Assembly: GCA_028293725.1 (NCBI GenBank)
Contig: JAQGOE010000339.1
Location: forward strand, 1 to 5,302
DNA length: 5,302 bases
Direction: 5' to 3'
Source of the DNA: Gammaproteobacteria bacterium
GTDB lineage: Bacteria > Pseudomonadota > Gammaproteobacteria > Steroidobacterales > Steroidobacteraceae
Shown: positions 1 to 5,254 of the stretch, in pieces
Position numbering within the stretch: position 1 is the first letter of the stretch
Layout of the letters: each line of letters opens with the position of its first letter
Made by a program: the position numbers and the translations under genes
The notes under the pieces: model-generated
Told to the model about the DNA's origin: nothing
Database searches by the model: none
The model's input: the letters and a program-made list of their open reading frames with translations, nothing else

Positions 1-411
1 GGCATCCTGCTGCTGTCGGCCGTATGGATCCTGTTCAATTCGATCAGCGCGCGCTTTGGGGTTGTCCCTTTTGACCCGCCACCGTTTCAGTGGCTCGAGC
101 TGTTGGTATCCTGCATAGCGCTGCTCACGACGACCATCGTGTTGATTGCGCAGAACCGTCAAACCAAATTCGAGCAACAGCGGGCGCACCTGAATCTGCA
201 GGTCAACCTGCTGACCGAGCAGAAGGTTACCAAGGTCATCCACCTCATCGAGGAGTTGCGGCGGGATCTCCCCATGGTGAAGGATCGCCACGATCCCCAG
301 GCCGCCCAGATGCAAGAGCGCGCCAATACGGCACAACTGGCCTCGGCGCTCGACGAAGTTGGACTGACAAAAGGGTTGGAGGAGCGCCCGCCACCGCGCC
401 CCGCCGATTGA
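1..411 (+). CDS. DUF1003 family membrane protein, C-terminal part (5' end outside window)
   Basis: The reading frame is open from base 1 and ends at TGA 409-411, giving 136 visible residues; the start lies upstream of the window. It begins inside a hydrophobic segment (about residues 2-19). A conserved FDPPPF block follows (about 24-29), then a second membrane segment (about 31-48) ending in the AQNRQ motif. After that comes a charged amphipathic helical tail containing QVNLLTEQK and IEELRRDLP. The order of two membrane helices, FDPxPF, QNRQ and a helical tail is the signature of the DUF1003 family, an inner-membrane family without an established biochemical role. The last 40 or so residues are polar and look disordered. 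The next gene follows on the same strand after 91 bases, so co-transcription is likely but not proven. The family call is confident; the function is unknown. Confidence 0.88.
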   Translation, partial: GILLLSAVWILFNSISARFGVVPFDPPPFQWLELLVSCIALLTTTIVLIAQNRQTKFEQQRAHLNLQVNLLTEQKVTKVIHLIEELRRDLPMVKDRHDPQAAQMQERANTAQLASALDEVGLTKGLEERPPPRPAD

Positions 412-502
412 CCTTCACGGTTTCGCCGGGCGCAGCTTGCGGAACCCCTCCCGGGACCGGGCGTTTATCCTCGTCGGCCTGATTAAAGGGCCCGGAGAGG
501 CT

Positions 503-832
503 ATGGAAAATATTGACGATCCGACCGCTCTCGTTGCGCGCCGTGAGATCAGAGAGCTGATCTTCGACCTGGAGACCGTTCTCGAGGAAGTGGGCGAAGA
601 GGGGGGTATCACCGTTGCGGAGCTCCGCCAGAGCCTGCTCAACACTATCGCCAACATTAAGGAGCACTCGCAGGTTTCCTTGATTGACAATGCGCGTGCG
701 CGGGCCCACCAGGTTCGAAACGCGATCGTGGCGGTGAACCACTTCGTCTGCGACCATCCCTGGATGGCCGTCGTGATCGGCACCGGAATGGGCTGGCTCA
801 CCCGGTCGGTGCTTGTACCGCGGCGCTCTTGA
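503..832 (+). CDS. ElaB/YqjD/DUF883-like C-terminally anchored membrane protein
   Basis: This 109-residue protein starts at ATG 503, chosen because GGAGAGG at 494-500 is a good but close ribosome binding site; the frame stays open further upstream without a better start. Residues about 10-80 are charged and strongly helical, with DLETVLEEVGEEGG (22-35) and AELRQSLLNTI (39-49) matching the layout of the ElaB/YqjD/DUF883 family. A short C-terminal hydrophobic segment opens with HPW (85-87), runs through glycine-containing residues to about 105, and ends in RRS. That is the family's tail anchor. In E. coli, relatives are inner-membrane proteins that bind ribosomes in stationary phase; applying that role here is inference. 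The last 35 bases overlap the 3' end of the convergent transglutaminase-like gene. It may share a transcript with the DUF1003 gene upstream. Confidence 0.82.
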   Translation: MENIDDPTALVARREIRELIFDLETVLEEVGEEGGITVAELRQSLLNTIANIKEHSQVSLIDNARARAHQVRNAIVAVNHFVCDHPWMAVVIGTGMGWLTRSVLVPRRS

Positions 833-1631
833 GCTCATCCGTCCAGACTTTGAAGCTCTGCAGAGTGCAGGGGCCGAAGGTCATGCTGATCGCCACATCG
901 GCGGCATCGCGTCCTCGGGCAATGAGCACACGTCCGATCCGTGGAACATTGTGCCGTGCGTCGAAGGTGTACCACTGACCGTCGAGGTAGGCCTCAAACC
1001 ACCCGGAAAAGTCCATCGGCGCCTCGACAGGCGGAATTCCGATATCTCCCAGGTAGCCGGTGCAGTAGCGCGCCGGGATATTCAAGCAACGACACAACGT
1101 GATCGCCAGGTGGGCGAAGTCCCGACACACGCCGAGTCGCTCCTGGAATGCTTCGAAGGCCGTCCGCGTGGCTCGCGCGAACTGGTAGCCGAATGTCAGA
1201 TGTTGGTGCACGAAATCGCAGACCGCCTGCACGCGGGGCCAACCGGGCTTGCTTGCACCAAATTGGCTCCAGGCGAATTCGGACAGCCTGTCGGTATCGC
1301 AGTAACGACTTCCGAGCAGGTAGACTAACGCGTCCTCCGGAAGTCGCTCCACATTGATCTGCTGGGCGCCGGCCACCACGCTGTCCGGCAGGCCGCGATC
1401 GCTCACCACGCCGTCAGCGGTGATACGAATCAGCCCGGGAGGGGCAACCAGCCGCGTGCACAAGTTGCCGAACCCATCGCGGTATGAAGTTAAAGGAACC
1501 CACGGCTCGGTAATGATCTGATCGGCACGCACCAGATCGGTGCTGCGGGTGTAATGCACCTGTAAATTCAGGATCATGGGGGTTGGCTGTGGAGACTGAT
1601 AAATCAGCTCATAACCAAGTCGTATCTGCAC
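798..1631 (-). CDS. Bacterial transglutaminase-like protein (Anbu-associated), His of triad replaced
   Basis: A 277-residue protein. The GTG start at 1631 is supported by GGAG at 1640-1643 with 8 bases between. Residues about 1-95 resemble the bacterial transglutaminase N-terminal region, with conserved YELIY, QPTPMIL and YRDGFGN. The transglutaminase/protease core spans about 115-228. The nucleophile is Cys169 in GVCRDFAHL, and the acid is Asp224 in YTFDARHN. Where most members have HAW before the second strand, this protein reads SGW (209-211), so the usual catalytic His is absent; the same DFxGWFEAYL form is recalled for close relatives. The C-terminus carries ARGRDAADVAI, also typical of this subgroup. 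Transglutaminase-like folds act as cysteine peptidases or amide-forming enzymes; the substrate is unknown. There is no signal peptide, so it is probably cytoplasmic. It lies 74 bases downstream of anbu on the same strand, very likely in one operon. Confidence 0.88.
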   Translation of the reverse strand: MQIRLGYELIYQSPQPTPMILNLQVHYTRSTDLVRADQIITEPWVPLTSYRDGFGNLCTRLVAPPGLIRITADGVVSDRGLPDSVVAGAQQINVERLPEDALVYLLGSRYCDTDRLSEFAWSQFGASKPGWPRVQAVCDFVHQHLTFGYQFARATRTAFEAFQERLGVCRDFAHLAITLCRCLNIPARYCTGYLGDIGIPPVEAPMDFSGWFEAYLDGQWYTFDARHNVPRIGRVLIARGRDAADVAISMTFGPCTLQSFKVWTDELKSAAVQAPTG

Positions 1632-1639
1632 TTTGAGAG

Positions 1640-1643
1640 CTCC
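1640..1643 (-). promoter_or_regulatory. Ribosome binding site that supports the GTG start of the transglutaminase-like gene
   Basis: On the minus strand GGAG lies 8 bases before GTG 1631. It fixes a non-ATG start that gives the expected N-terminus of the family, beginning MQIRLGYELIY. Confidence 0.6.
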
Positions 1644-1657
1644 GCGGACGGTGAGAT

Positions 1658-1673
1658 CTGCAGGAGACTGCAG
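1658..1673 (-). repeat. Small perfect hairpin in the anbu-transglutaminase spacer
   Basis: CTGCAG (1658-1663), GAGA (1664-1667) and CTGCAG (1668-1673) form a 6-bp perfect stem with a 4-base loop. It is the only obvious structure in the 74-base spacer and sits 26 bases before the GTG start. There is no U-run after it, so a rho-independent terminator is unlikely. It could stabilise or pace the mRNA between the two genes, or be chance, since each arm is itself a palindrome. Confidence 0.3.
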
Positions 1674-1705
1674 CGCAAGAACCGCGCCTGTAGTTAGCGC
1701 GCCAT

Positions 1706-2455
1706 CTAAGATGGTTGGATCTTATCCGAAGGCACGGGCGGAAGGTTGCGGAATACAGTTCTTACCCCTTCGACCCATTCATTGCCGAGTGCACTGAAAT
1801 AGGCGTCGCCCGGAGCGAAACGGTGGCGCGACGTCAGTCGGAGGTCCCCGGAGGCGCAGCACGCCAGGTCGATGGGCATCCCCACCGAGAGATTACTGCG
1901 CATGGTGGAGTCAAATGACACCAACACACACTTCATTGCGTCGCTGAGGCTGGTTTTCGGCTCAATGACCCGATCGATGATCGGTTTGCCGTACTTGGTC
2001 TCCCCCGTCTGAAAGAAGGGTGTCTCGGGGCTGGCCTCGATGAAATTACCCTCGGCAAAGGTGCGAAACAACCGCATCGGCTCGCCCTTGATCTGCCCTC
2101 CAATGATGAAAGACGCGTTGAACGGACTCGGGCTGCGTGCGAGATGCTCGCCGTCGCGGCGCTCGATGTGACGCACGGCGTCCGATACCATCATTGCAAC
2201 ATCGAACATTGTGTGGGCCGACCAGACGTTGTCGCTGGCCCATTCCGGTGATTCCGTACGCTGCTTCAATGTGCCGATCACCGCCTGGGTGCCCGCCAGG
2301 CTTCCGGAACTCAACAGAACGATTACGCGGTCCCCGGGCCGCTCGAACACCGTCATCTTGCAGAAGGTCGCGAAGTTATCGACGCCCGCGTGGGTGCGCG
2401 AGTCGGACGCGAGGACGATACCGTCCTTCAAAAGTACGCCAATGCAATAGGTCAT
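1706..2455 (-). CDS. anbu: Anbu: proteasome-type N-terminal-threonine hydrolase
   Basis: A 249-residue protein with the proteasome beta-subunit fold of the Anbu (ancestral beta-subunit, COG3484) family, at about the family's usual length. The start at ATG 2455 is set by biology: after Met removal the chain begins TYC, with Thr1 as nucleophile, as in other Anbu proteins. Asp17 (in ASDSR) and Lys32 (in FCKM) fall at the positions of the proteasome Thr1/Asp17/Lys33 active site. Other family marks are AGVDNFATF, VIVLLSSGSLAGTQ, FIIGGQIKGE, TKYGKPIIDR and FDSTMRSNLSVG. Known Anbu proteins assemble into open helical or ring-like oligomers in the cytoplasm, and their physiological substrate is unsettled. 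The upstream ribosome binding site is weak (GGTGA at 2459-2463, only 3 bases away). The transglutaminase-like gene follows after 74 bases, a pairing known from the conserved Anbu neighbourhood. Confidence 0.94.
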   Translation of the reverse strand: MTYCIGVLLKDGIVLASDSRTHAGVDNFATFCKMTVFERPGDRVIVLLSSGSLAGTQAVIGTLKQRTESPEWASDNVWSAHTMFDVAMMVSDAVRHIERRDGEHLARSPSPFNASFIIGGQIKGEPMRLFRTFAEGNFIEASPETPFFQTGETKYGKPIIDRVIEPKTSLSDAMKCVLVSFDSTMRSNLSVGMPIDLACCASGDLRLTSRHRFAPGDAYFSALGNEWVEGVRTVFRNLPPVPSDKIQPS

Positions 2456-2603
2456 TCGTCACCGTCATCCCGCGAGTCGGATGGACCTTACCACACGGCG
2501 AAGCTTGGCTTCGTCGATCTGCGGCGTCGGCACAGTCCTGGTCTAAGGCATGGCCGACGATCCCGTCAATTGGCACGGTTTCGGCTATCCGGATTCTCTT
2601 GTA
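2456..2603 (-). promoter_or_regulatory. Spacer between PilZ gene and anbu, possible anbu promoter region
   Basis: These 148 bases lie upstream of anbu and hold no convincing gene. TTGACG (2564-2569, minus strand) resembles a -35 element, but the sequence about 17 bases on, TTAGAC, is a poor -10, so no promoter is claimed firmly. The length and the inverted repeat at 2496-2516 suggest anbu may have its own control rather than relying only on read-through from the PilZ gene. Confidence 0.25.
2496..2516. repeat. Inverted repeat upstream of anbu
   Basis: CGGCGAAGC (2496-2504), TTG (2505-2507) and GCTTCGTCG (2508-2516) form a 9-bp stem with a 3-base loop. One pair, 2498 with 2514, is G-U when read as plus-strand RNA and an A-C mismatch in the minus-strand transcript. 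The inner six pairs are perfect. No U-run follows on the minus strand, so it is a weak terminator for the PilZ gene. It could instead be a DNA operator about 40 bases before the anbu start. Confidence 0.35.
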
Positions 2604-2951
2604 CTACCTTTGGATCCGGGCGGGCGTTTCCGGCATCGGTGGTGCCAACTGTCCACCATCGACCAGCTGACTCAGTGAGGCCGCGGTCAATTCTTTCCAC
2701 TCTATGCCCAGTCCGCGCTCTGTACGGCGAATCACCTGCGCTTCGATGGGTTTGAAGCGACGCGCGGCAGAGATGACCGACAATACCTCGATGGCGATGG
2801 ATGATAGTGGTGCGATGCAAAGCGACGTGGAAACGAATGCGCCGCTGATGCTGACATCGAGCAGTCGCCCCCGCGCCGCGGGCCGCCCGGATTGATACCG
2901 AACGTAGACATCGATAGCTGAACGATAGCGAACCCCGTATCGATGCTCCAT
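2604..2951 (-). CDS. Single-domain PilZ protein (predicted c-di-GMP receptor)
   Basis: A 115-residue protein starting at ATG 2951, with GGGAG at 2957-2961 five bases upstream. The PilZ signature is complete: RYGVR (RxxxR, residues 4-8) near the N-terminus and DVSISG (DxSxxG, 32-37) at the first strand of the barrel. Downstream strands read IAIEVLSVI and IEAQVIRRTERGLGIEW, as in the PilZ barrel. In characterised members these two motifs bind cyclic di-GMP, so binding is predicted here. No second domain is present, so it would act by contacting a partner, as small PilZ adaptors do; the partner is unknown. It lies 115 bases downstream of the cytochrome b561 gene and 148 bases upstream of anbu, all on the same strand. 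The gaps are large enough for separate promoters. Confidence 0.87.
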   Translation of the reverse strand: MEHRYGVRYRSAIDVYVRYQSGRPAARGRLLDVSISGAFVSTSLCIAPLSSIAIEVLSVISAARRFKPIEAQVIRRTERGLGIEWKELTAASLSQLVDGGQLAPPMPETPARIQR

Positions 2952-2964
2952 GAGAGCTCCCGAT

Positions 2965-3007
2965 TAGTGCAAGGTGTTGGTACTGTCCGCTACAACCCAA
3001 TAGTGCA
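2965..3007 (-). repeat. Direct repeat TGCACTA upstream of the PilZ gene
   Basis: On the minus strand TGCACTA occurs at 3001-3007 and again at 2965-2971, 36 bases apart. Each copy is followed by a similar tail (TTGGG and ATCGGG). The second copy ends next to the PilZ ribosome binding site. The arrangement suits a pair of regulator-binding sites, but a 7-base repeat can arise by chance. Confidence 0.3.
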
Positions 3008-3066
3008 CTCCTGCGGCCTCGCTTGCCATCAGCGCCCGTTACCGACACCCGGGAATTTGTCCTACG

Positions 3067-3597
3067 TCACTCACCCCCGGGAAGCATCCGCTTCAATACC
3101 CCATCGCGCATGAAATAGTGATGCGCTAGTGCGGCGAGCGCATGCAGCCCCGCGACAATCAACACGATGTTCGCAGCCGTCTCGTGCAGGTCCTCGACTC
3201 TGTGCCTGAGTTCCTGGTTCGGGCTGAATTTCGGCACGGTGAACAGTCCGAAGATGCTGTCTCCACGTACCCAGACATTGGCGATTCCCAGCAGCAGCAC
3301 CGCGAGCAGCAAGCCATAAAGCGCATAGTGAACGGTCTTGGCCAGGTATCCCGCCGGCCCCGGGTTCGCCAGGGGCAGGCGCTGCCCCCACCTCAGCCGC
3401 CAGGCCATCCGCGCCAGCACGACTGCCAGCAGCGTCACGCCAAGTAGAATATGCACGGATCGAGCCGTGATCCGCGCGGTTCCGCGTGGAAAGTCATCTA
3501 TCCAATGAGCGATGAGCCAAAGCAGGACGACTAGCGTCGCCGTCGCCCAGTGCAGCAGAATACTCGTACGGTCGTAGCGGATCGGGGTGGCGGGCAA
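3067..3597 (-). CDS. Cytochrome b561 (CybB-type, diheme membrane protein)
   Basis: A 176-residue four-helix membrane protein of the bacterial cytochrome b561 family, beginning with the typical RYDRTSILLHW block. Membrane segments lie at about residues 14-32, 48-66, 88-109 and 138-162. Candidate heme ligands are His16 (LLHW), His49 (SVHILLG), His138 (DLHETAAN) and His152 (AGLHAL), the pattern of two b hemes held between helices 1, 2 and 4; His90 is also family-typical. E. coli CybB is a superoxide:ubiquinone oxidoreductase in the inner membrane, so electron transfer to or from quinone is the likely role. I place the start at TTG 3597 because GAGGA (3606-3610) lies 8 bases before it; a TTG at 3612 is in frame but has no ribosome binding site. 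The gene is divergent from the hydrolase gene across a 34-bp spacer. Confidence 0.92.
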   Translation of the reverse strand: MPATPIRYDRTSILLHWATATLVVLLWLIAHWIDDFPRGTARITARSVHILLGVTLLAVVLARMAWRLRWGQRLPLANPGPAGYLAKTVHYALYGLLLAVLLLGIANVWVRGDSIFGLFTVPKFSPNQELRHRVEDLHETAANIVLIVAGLHALAALAHHYFMRDGVLKRMLPGGE

Positions 3598-3600
3598 GAT

Positions 3601-3630
3601 TTTAATCCTCAATGTGACCGGTGTATTTTA
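3601..3630. promoter_or_regulatory. Candidate divergent promoter region for cytochrome b561 and the hydrolase
   Basis: The 34 bases between the two divergent starts are markedly AT-rich against GC-rich flanks. Plus strand TTTAAT (3601-3606) matches the -10 consensus at 5 of 6 bases, facing the hydrolase. Minus strand TAAAAT (3625-3630) also matches at 5 of 6, facing the cytochrome gene. Neither has a good -35 at the usual spacing. If both are real, transcription starts would fall near 3613 and 3618 and the two polymerases would compete for the same DNA. Confidence 0.35.
3606..3610 (-). promoter_or_regulatory. Ribosome binding site deciding the TTG start of cytochrome b561
   Basis: GAGGA on the minus strand lies 8 bases (TTAAAATC) before TTG 3597. 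The alternative TTG at 3612 overlaps this motif and has no purine-rich site upstream. The chosen start gives an N-terminus MPATPIRYDRT, close to that usual for the family. Confidence 0.6.
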
Positions 3631-3631
3631 C

Positions 3632-4660
3632 ATGCCCCAGACAATCAAACACAGCCGCCGTGCTTTTCTCGAAACGGCCGCCGCCAGCCTCATTACAGCG
3701 GAGATCGCAACCATGAGCACCACGCAGGGGAGTCCCGTAAAGCCTGCTGGGTCCGGCCACCCACCCGCCCTCAGGCAGATCAATGCGGGAGTTCTCGACA
3801 TTGGCTATTACGAACTGGGCCCGGCTGACGGCCCCCCGGCCGTGCTGCTGCACGGATTTCCGTACTCCATCCATACCTACGACGAAGTCGCGCCCCTGCT
3901 CGCCGCGAGAGGCTGCCGGGTGGTCGTGCCTCACTTACGAGGCCACGGGTCGACGCGCTTTCTGGACGGCGGGACGCCGCGCGCCGGTCAACAAGGCGCG
4001 ATTGGAGTCGATGTCATCGCCCTGTTGGATGCATTGAAACTCAACCGCGCGGTGCTGGCAGGCTACGACTGGGGTGCCCGCGCCGCCTGCATCGTCGCCG
4101 CTCTCTGGCCCGAGCGCTGCGCGGGACTCGTGTCAGTCAACAGCTATCTCATCCAGGACATTGCGAAGGCGGGACTGCCGCTCTCGCCCTCGATCGAATC
4201 GGGATTCTGGTACCAGTACTATTTTCAGACGGAGCGCGGGCGCGCCGGACTGACAGCGAACCGGCGTGAAATTGCCCGGACCATCTGGACACGCAATTCG
4301 CCGAACTGGCATTTCGACGCAGCAACACTCGACCGACACACGGCGGCATTCGACAATCCTGACTATGTCGACGTCGTGATCCATTCGTATCGTCATCGCC
4401 TGGGTACGGCACCAGGGTATGCCCCTTATGAGGAGGTCGAGCGTCGACTGGCTGCGCTGCCCCCCATCTCCGTCCCGACGATTACTCTGGACGGTAAGGC
4501 CGACGGCATCGTAGCCGCTTCCGATGGCAAATCCTCCGCGCCGAAGTTCACCGGTTCCCGCTCGCACCGTGTGATCGACAAGGCCGGCCACAACCTGCCC
4601 GAAGAGGCGCCCAAAGAGTTCACGGACGCGGTCTGGGAGCTCGCCTCGCGCGAAAGTTAG
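3632..4660 (+). CDS. Epoxide-hydrolase-like alpha/beta hydrolase with twin-arginine N-terminus
   Basis: A 342-residue protein from ATG 3632. Residues 8-14 read SRRAFLE, matching the Tat consensus, but the following hydrophobic stretch is short and holds Glu24. The alpha/beta hydrolase core has the HGFP oxyanion motif (74-77), the nucleophile Asp146 in AGYDWGAR, a probable acid Asp291 and the catalytic His320 in AGHNLPEEAP. An aromatic WYQYYF segment (193-198) starts the lid, where epoxide hydrolases carry their ring-opening Tyr residues. An Asp nucleophile with HGxP fits epoxide hydrolases or haloalkane dehalogenases; the first fits better, but the substrate is unknown. A second start at ATG 3713 (Met28) has a better ribosome binding site and would give a 315-residue cytoplasmic form. 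Homologues recalled from memory often carry a Tat-like leader, which favours 3632. The next gene lies 91 bases downstream. Confidence 0.87.
   Translation: MPQTIKHSRRAFLETAAASLITAEIATMSTTQGSPVKPAGSGHPPALRQINAGVLDIGYYELGPADGPPAVLLHGFPYSIHTYDEVAPLLAARGCRVVVPHLRGHGSTRFLDGGTPRAGQQGAIGVDVIALLDALKLNRAVLAGYDWGARAACIVAALWPERCAGLVSVNSYLIQDIAKAGLPLSPSIESGFWYQYYFQTERGRAGLTANRREIARTIWTRNSPNWHFDAATLDRHTAAFDNPDYVDVVIHSYRHRLGTAPGYAPYEEVERRLAALPPISVPTITLDGKADGIVAASDGKSSAPKFTGSRSHRVIDKAGHNLPEEAPKEFTDAVWELASRES
3700..3703 (+). promoter_or_regulatory. Internal ribosome binding site candidate inside the hydrolase gene
   Basis: GGAG at 3700-3703 precedes ATG 3713 (Met28) by 9 bases. It is a better match than the GGTG at 3620-3623 that precedes ATG 3632. 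Use of this start would remove the twin-arginine leader and leave the whole catalytic domain intact. Confidence 0.35.
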
Positions 4661-4751
4661 CGCTCGTTGCGTCCCTACCCCCTGGAGCGCATATTGATGC
4701 CGCCCAGATCGATTCGCGACGACCCGCAGCCTAGGGGGGAGGGGGACTTCG

Positions 4752-5234
4752 ATGAAACGACTCCTGTGCGGCATCGCTCTCGCAGCGATATTCGCTGCCA
4801 TCCTCCCTGTCACGGGGCTCGCGGGCGAGCCACCCAATCCGTTGTTCGGCACCTGGTTGCTCAATCGCGCCAAGTCGACGTTTATCCCTGCGCCCGGGCC
4901 GAAAGGCCAGATGCGCACCTACGCACCGGCAGGTGATGGCGAGAAACTCACGGCAAGAGGGATCGATGCGGAGGGAAAGTCGACGCTCGTACAGTACACC
5001 GCCAAATATGACGGACGGGACTATGCAATCACCGGCTCATCGGGCGGCAACCTGATCTCGTTGACACGGATCGATTACCTGACGACGCAGTCTGCACAGA
5101 AGCGAGACGGCAAAGCCGTCATCGTCGCCACGCGCACTGTTTCCAAAGACGGAAAAACGCTGACCGTCGTGACGAAAGGCATCACGGTTAAAGGCGAGGT
5201 GATCGACGCGGTGATGGTGTTCGATCGGTACTAG
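4752..5234 (+). CDS. Small Sec-exported protein of unknown function
   Basis: A 160-residue protein from ATG 4752. GGAGG at 4738-4742, inside a G-run, gives a strong ribosome binding site 9 bases upstream. Residues 1-24 form a clear Sec signal peptide: MKRL, a hydrophobic core, and a likely cut after GLA (24). Cys6 is in the hydrophobic core and is not a lipobox Cys. The mature part starts with NPLFGTWLLNRAKSTF, continues through YTAKYDGRDYAITGS and LTRIDYLTT, and ends with TRTVSKDGKTLTVVTKG and VMVFDRY. This alternation of short strands suggests a small beta-barrel, somewhat lipocalin-like in outline. The GTWxLNxAKS...YTAKYDGxDYxxTG...VSKDGKTLT pattern recalls a widespread uncharacterised family of exported bacterial proteins, for which I know no function. 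It may be periplasmic. It could be co-transcribed with the hydrolase gene upstream. Confidence 0.8.
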   Translation: MKRLLCGIALAAIFAAILPVTGLAGEPPNPLFGTWLLNRAKSTFIPAPGPKGQMRTYAPAGDGEKLTARGIDAEGKSTLVQYTAKYDGRDYAITGSSGGNLISLTRIDYLTTQSAQKRDGKAVIVATRTVSKDGKTLTVVTKGITVKGEVIDAVMVFDRY

Positions 5235-5236
5235 AA

Positions 5237-5254
5237 ATCAGCCACGCGGCTGGT
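5237..5254 (+). terminator. Weak hairpin just after the exported-protein gene
   Basis: ATCAGCC (5237-5243), ACGC loop (5244-5247) and GGCTGGT (5248-5254) pair into a 7-bp stem with one U-G pair, starting 3 bases after the stop codon. No clean U-run follows, only a T-rich GTTGTCGTTG stretch further on, so termination efficiency is doubtful. The remaining bases to the window end show no recognisable feature. Confidence 0.3.

Noticed and set aside
245..838. 197-residue minus-strand frame over the DUF1003 and DUF883-like genes
   Set aside because: It shows no family features and overlaps two recognised plus-strand genes along most of its length.
2137..2670. 177-residue plus-strand frame over anbu and the PilZ spacer
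   Set aside because: It is extremely Arg/Ser/Pro-rich, without motifs, and antisense to the confident anbu gene.
1632..2961. Shared GGAGCTCTC block ahead of both the transglutaminase-like and PilZ starts
   Set aside because: The shared 9 bases are mostly a ribosome binding site plus the common palindrome GAGCTC, and the distances to the start codons differ. Coincidence is the simpler reading.
2566..3048. 160-residue minus-strand frame overlapping the PilZ gene
   Set aside because: It is in another frame of the same DNA, rich in Arg and Ser, and without domain features, whereas the PilZ frame has the full signature and a good ribosome binding site.
3595..3612. TTG at 3612 as the start of cytochrome b561
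   Set aside because: It overlaps the GAGGA motif that better serves TTG 3597 and has no purine-rich site upstream of its own.
3587..3631. GTG 3587 as the start of the hydrolase
   Set aside because: It would overlap the start of the divergent cytochrome gene and place 15 extra residues before the twin-arginine motif, with no clear ribosome binding site.
4133..4918. Long open frame of 261 residues on the minus strand, antisense to the hydrolase and exported-protein genes
   Set aside because: It has no recognisable motif and low-complexity Arg-rich content, and it lies opposite two convincing genes. It is a by-product of GC-rich codon use.
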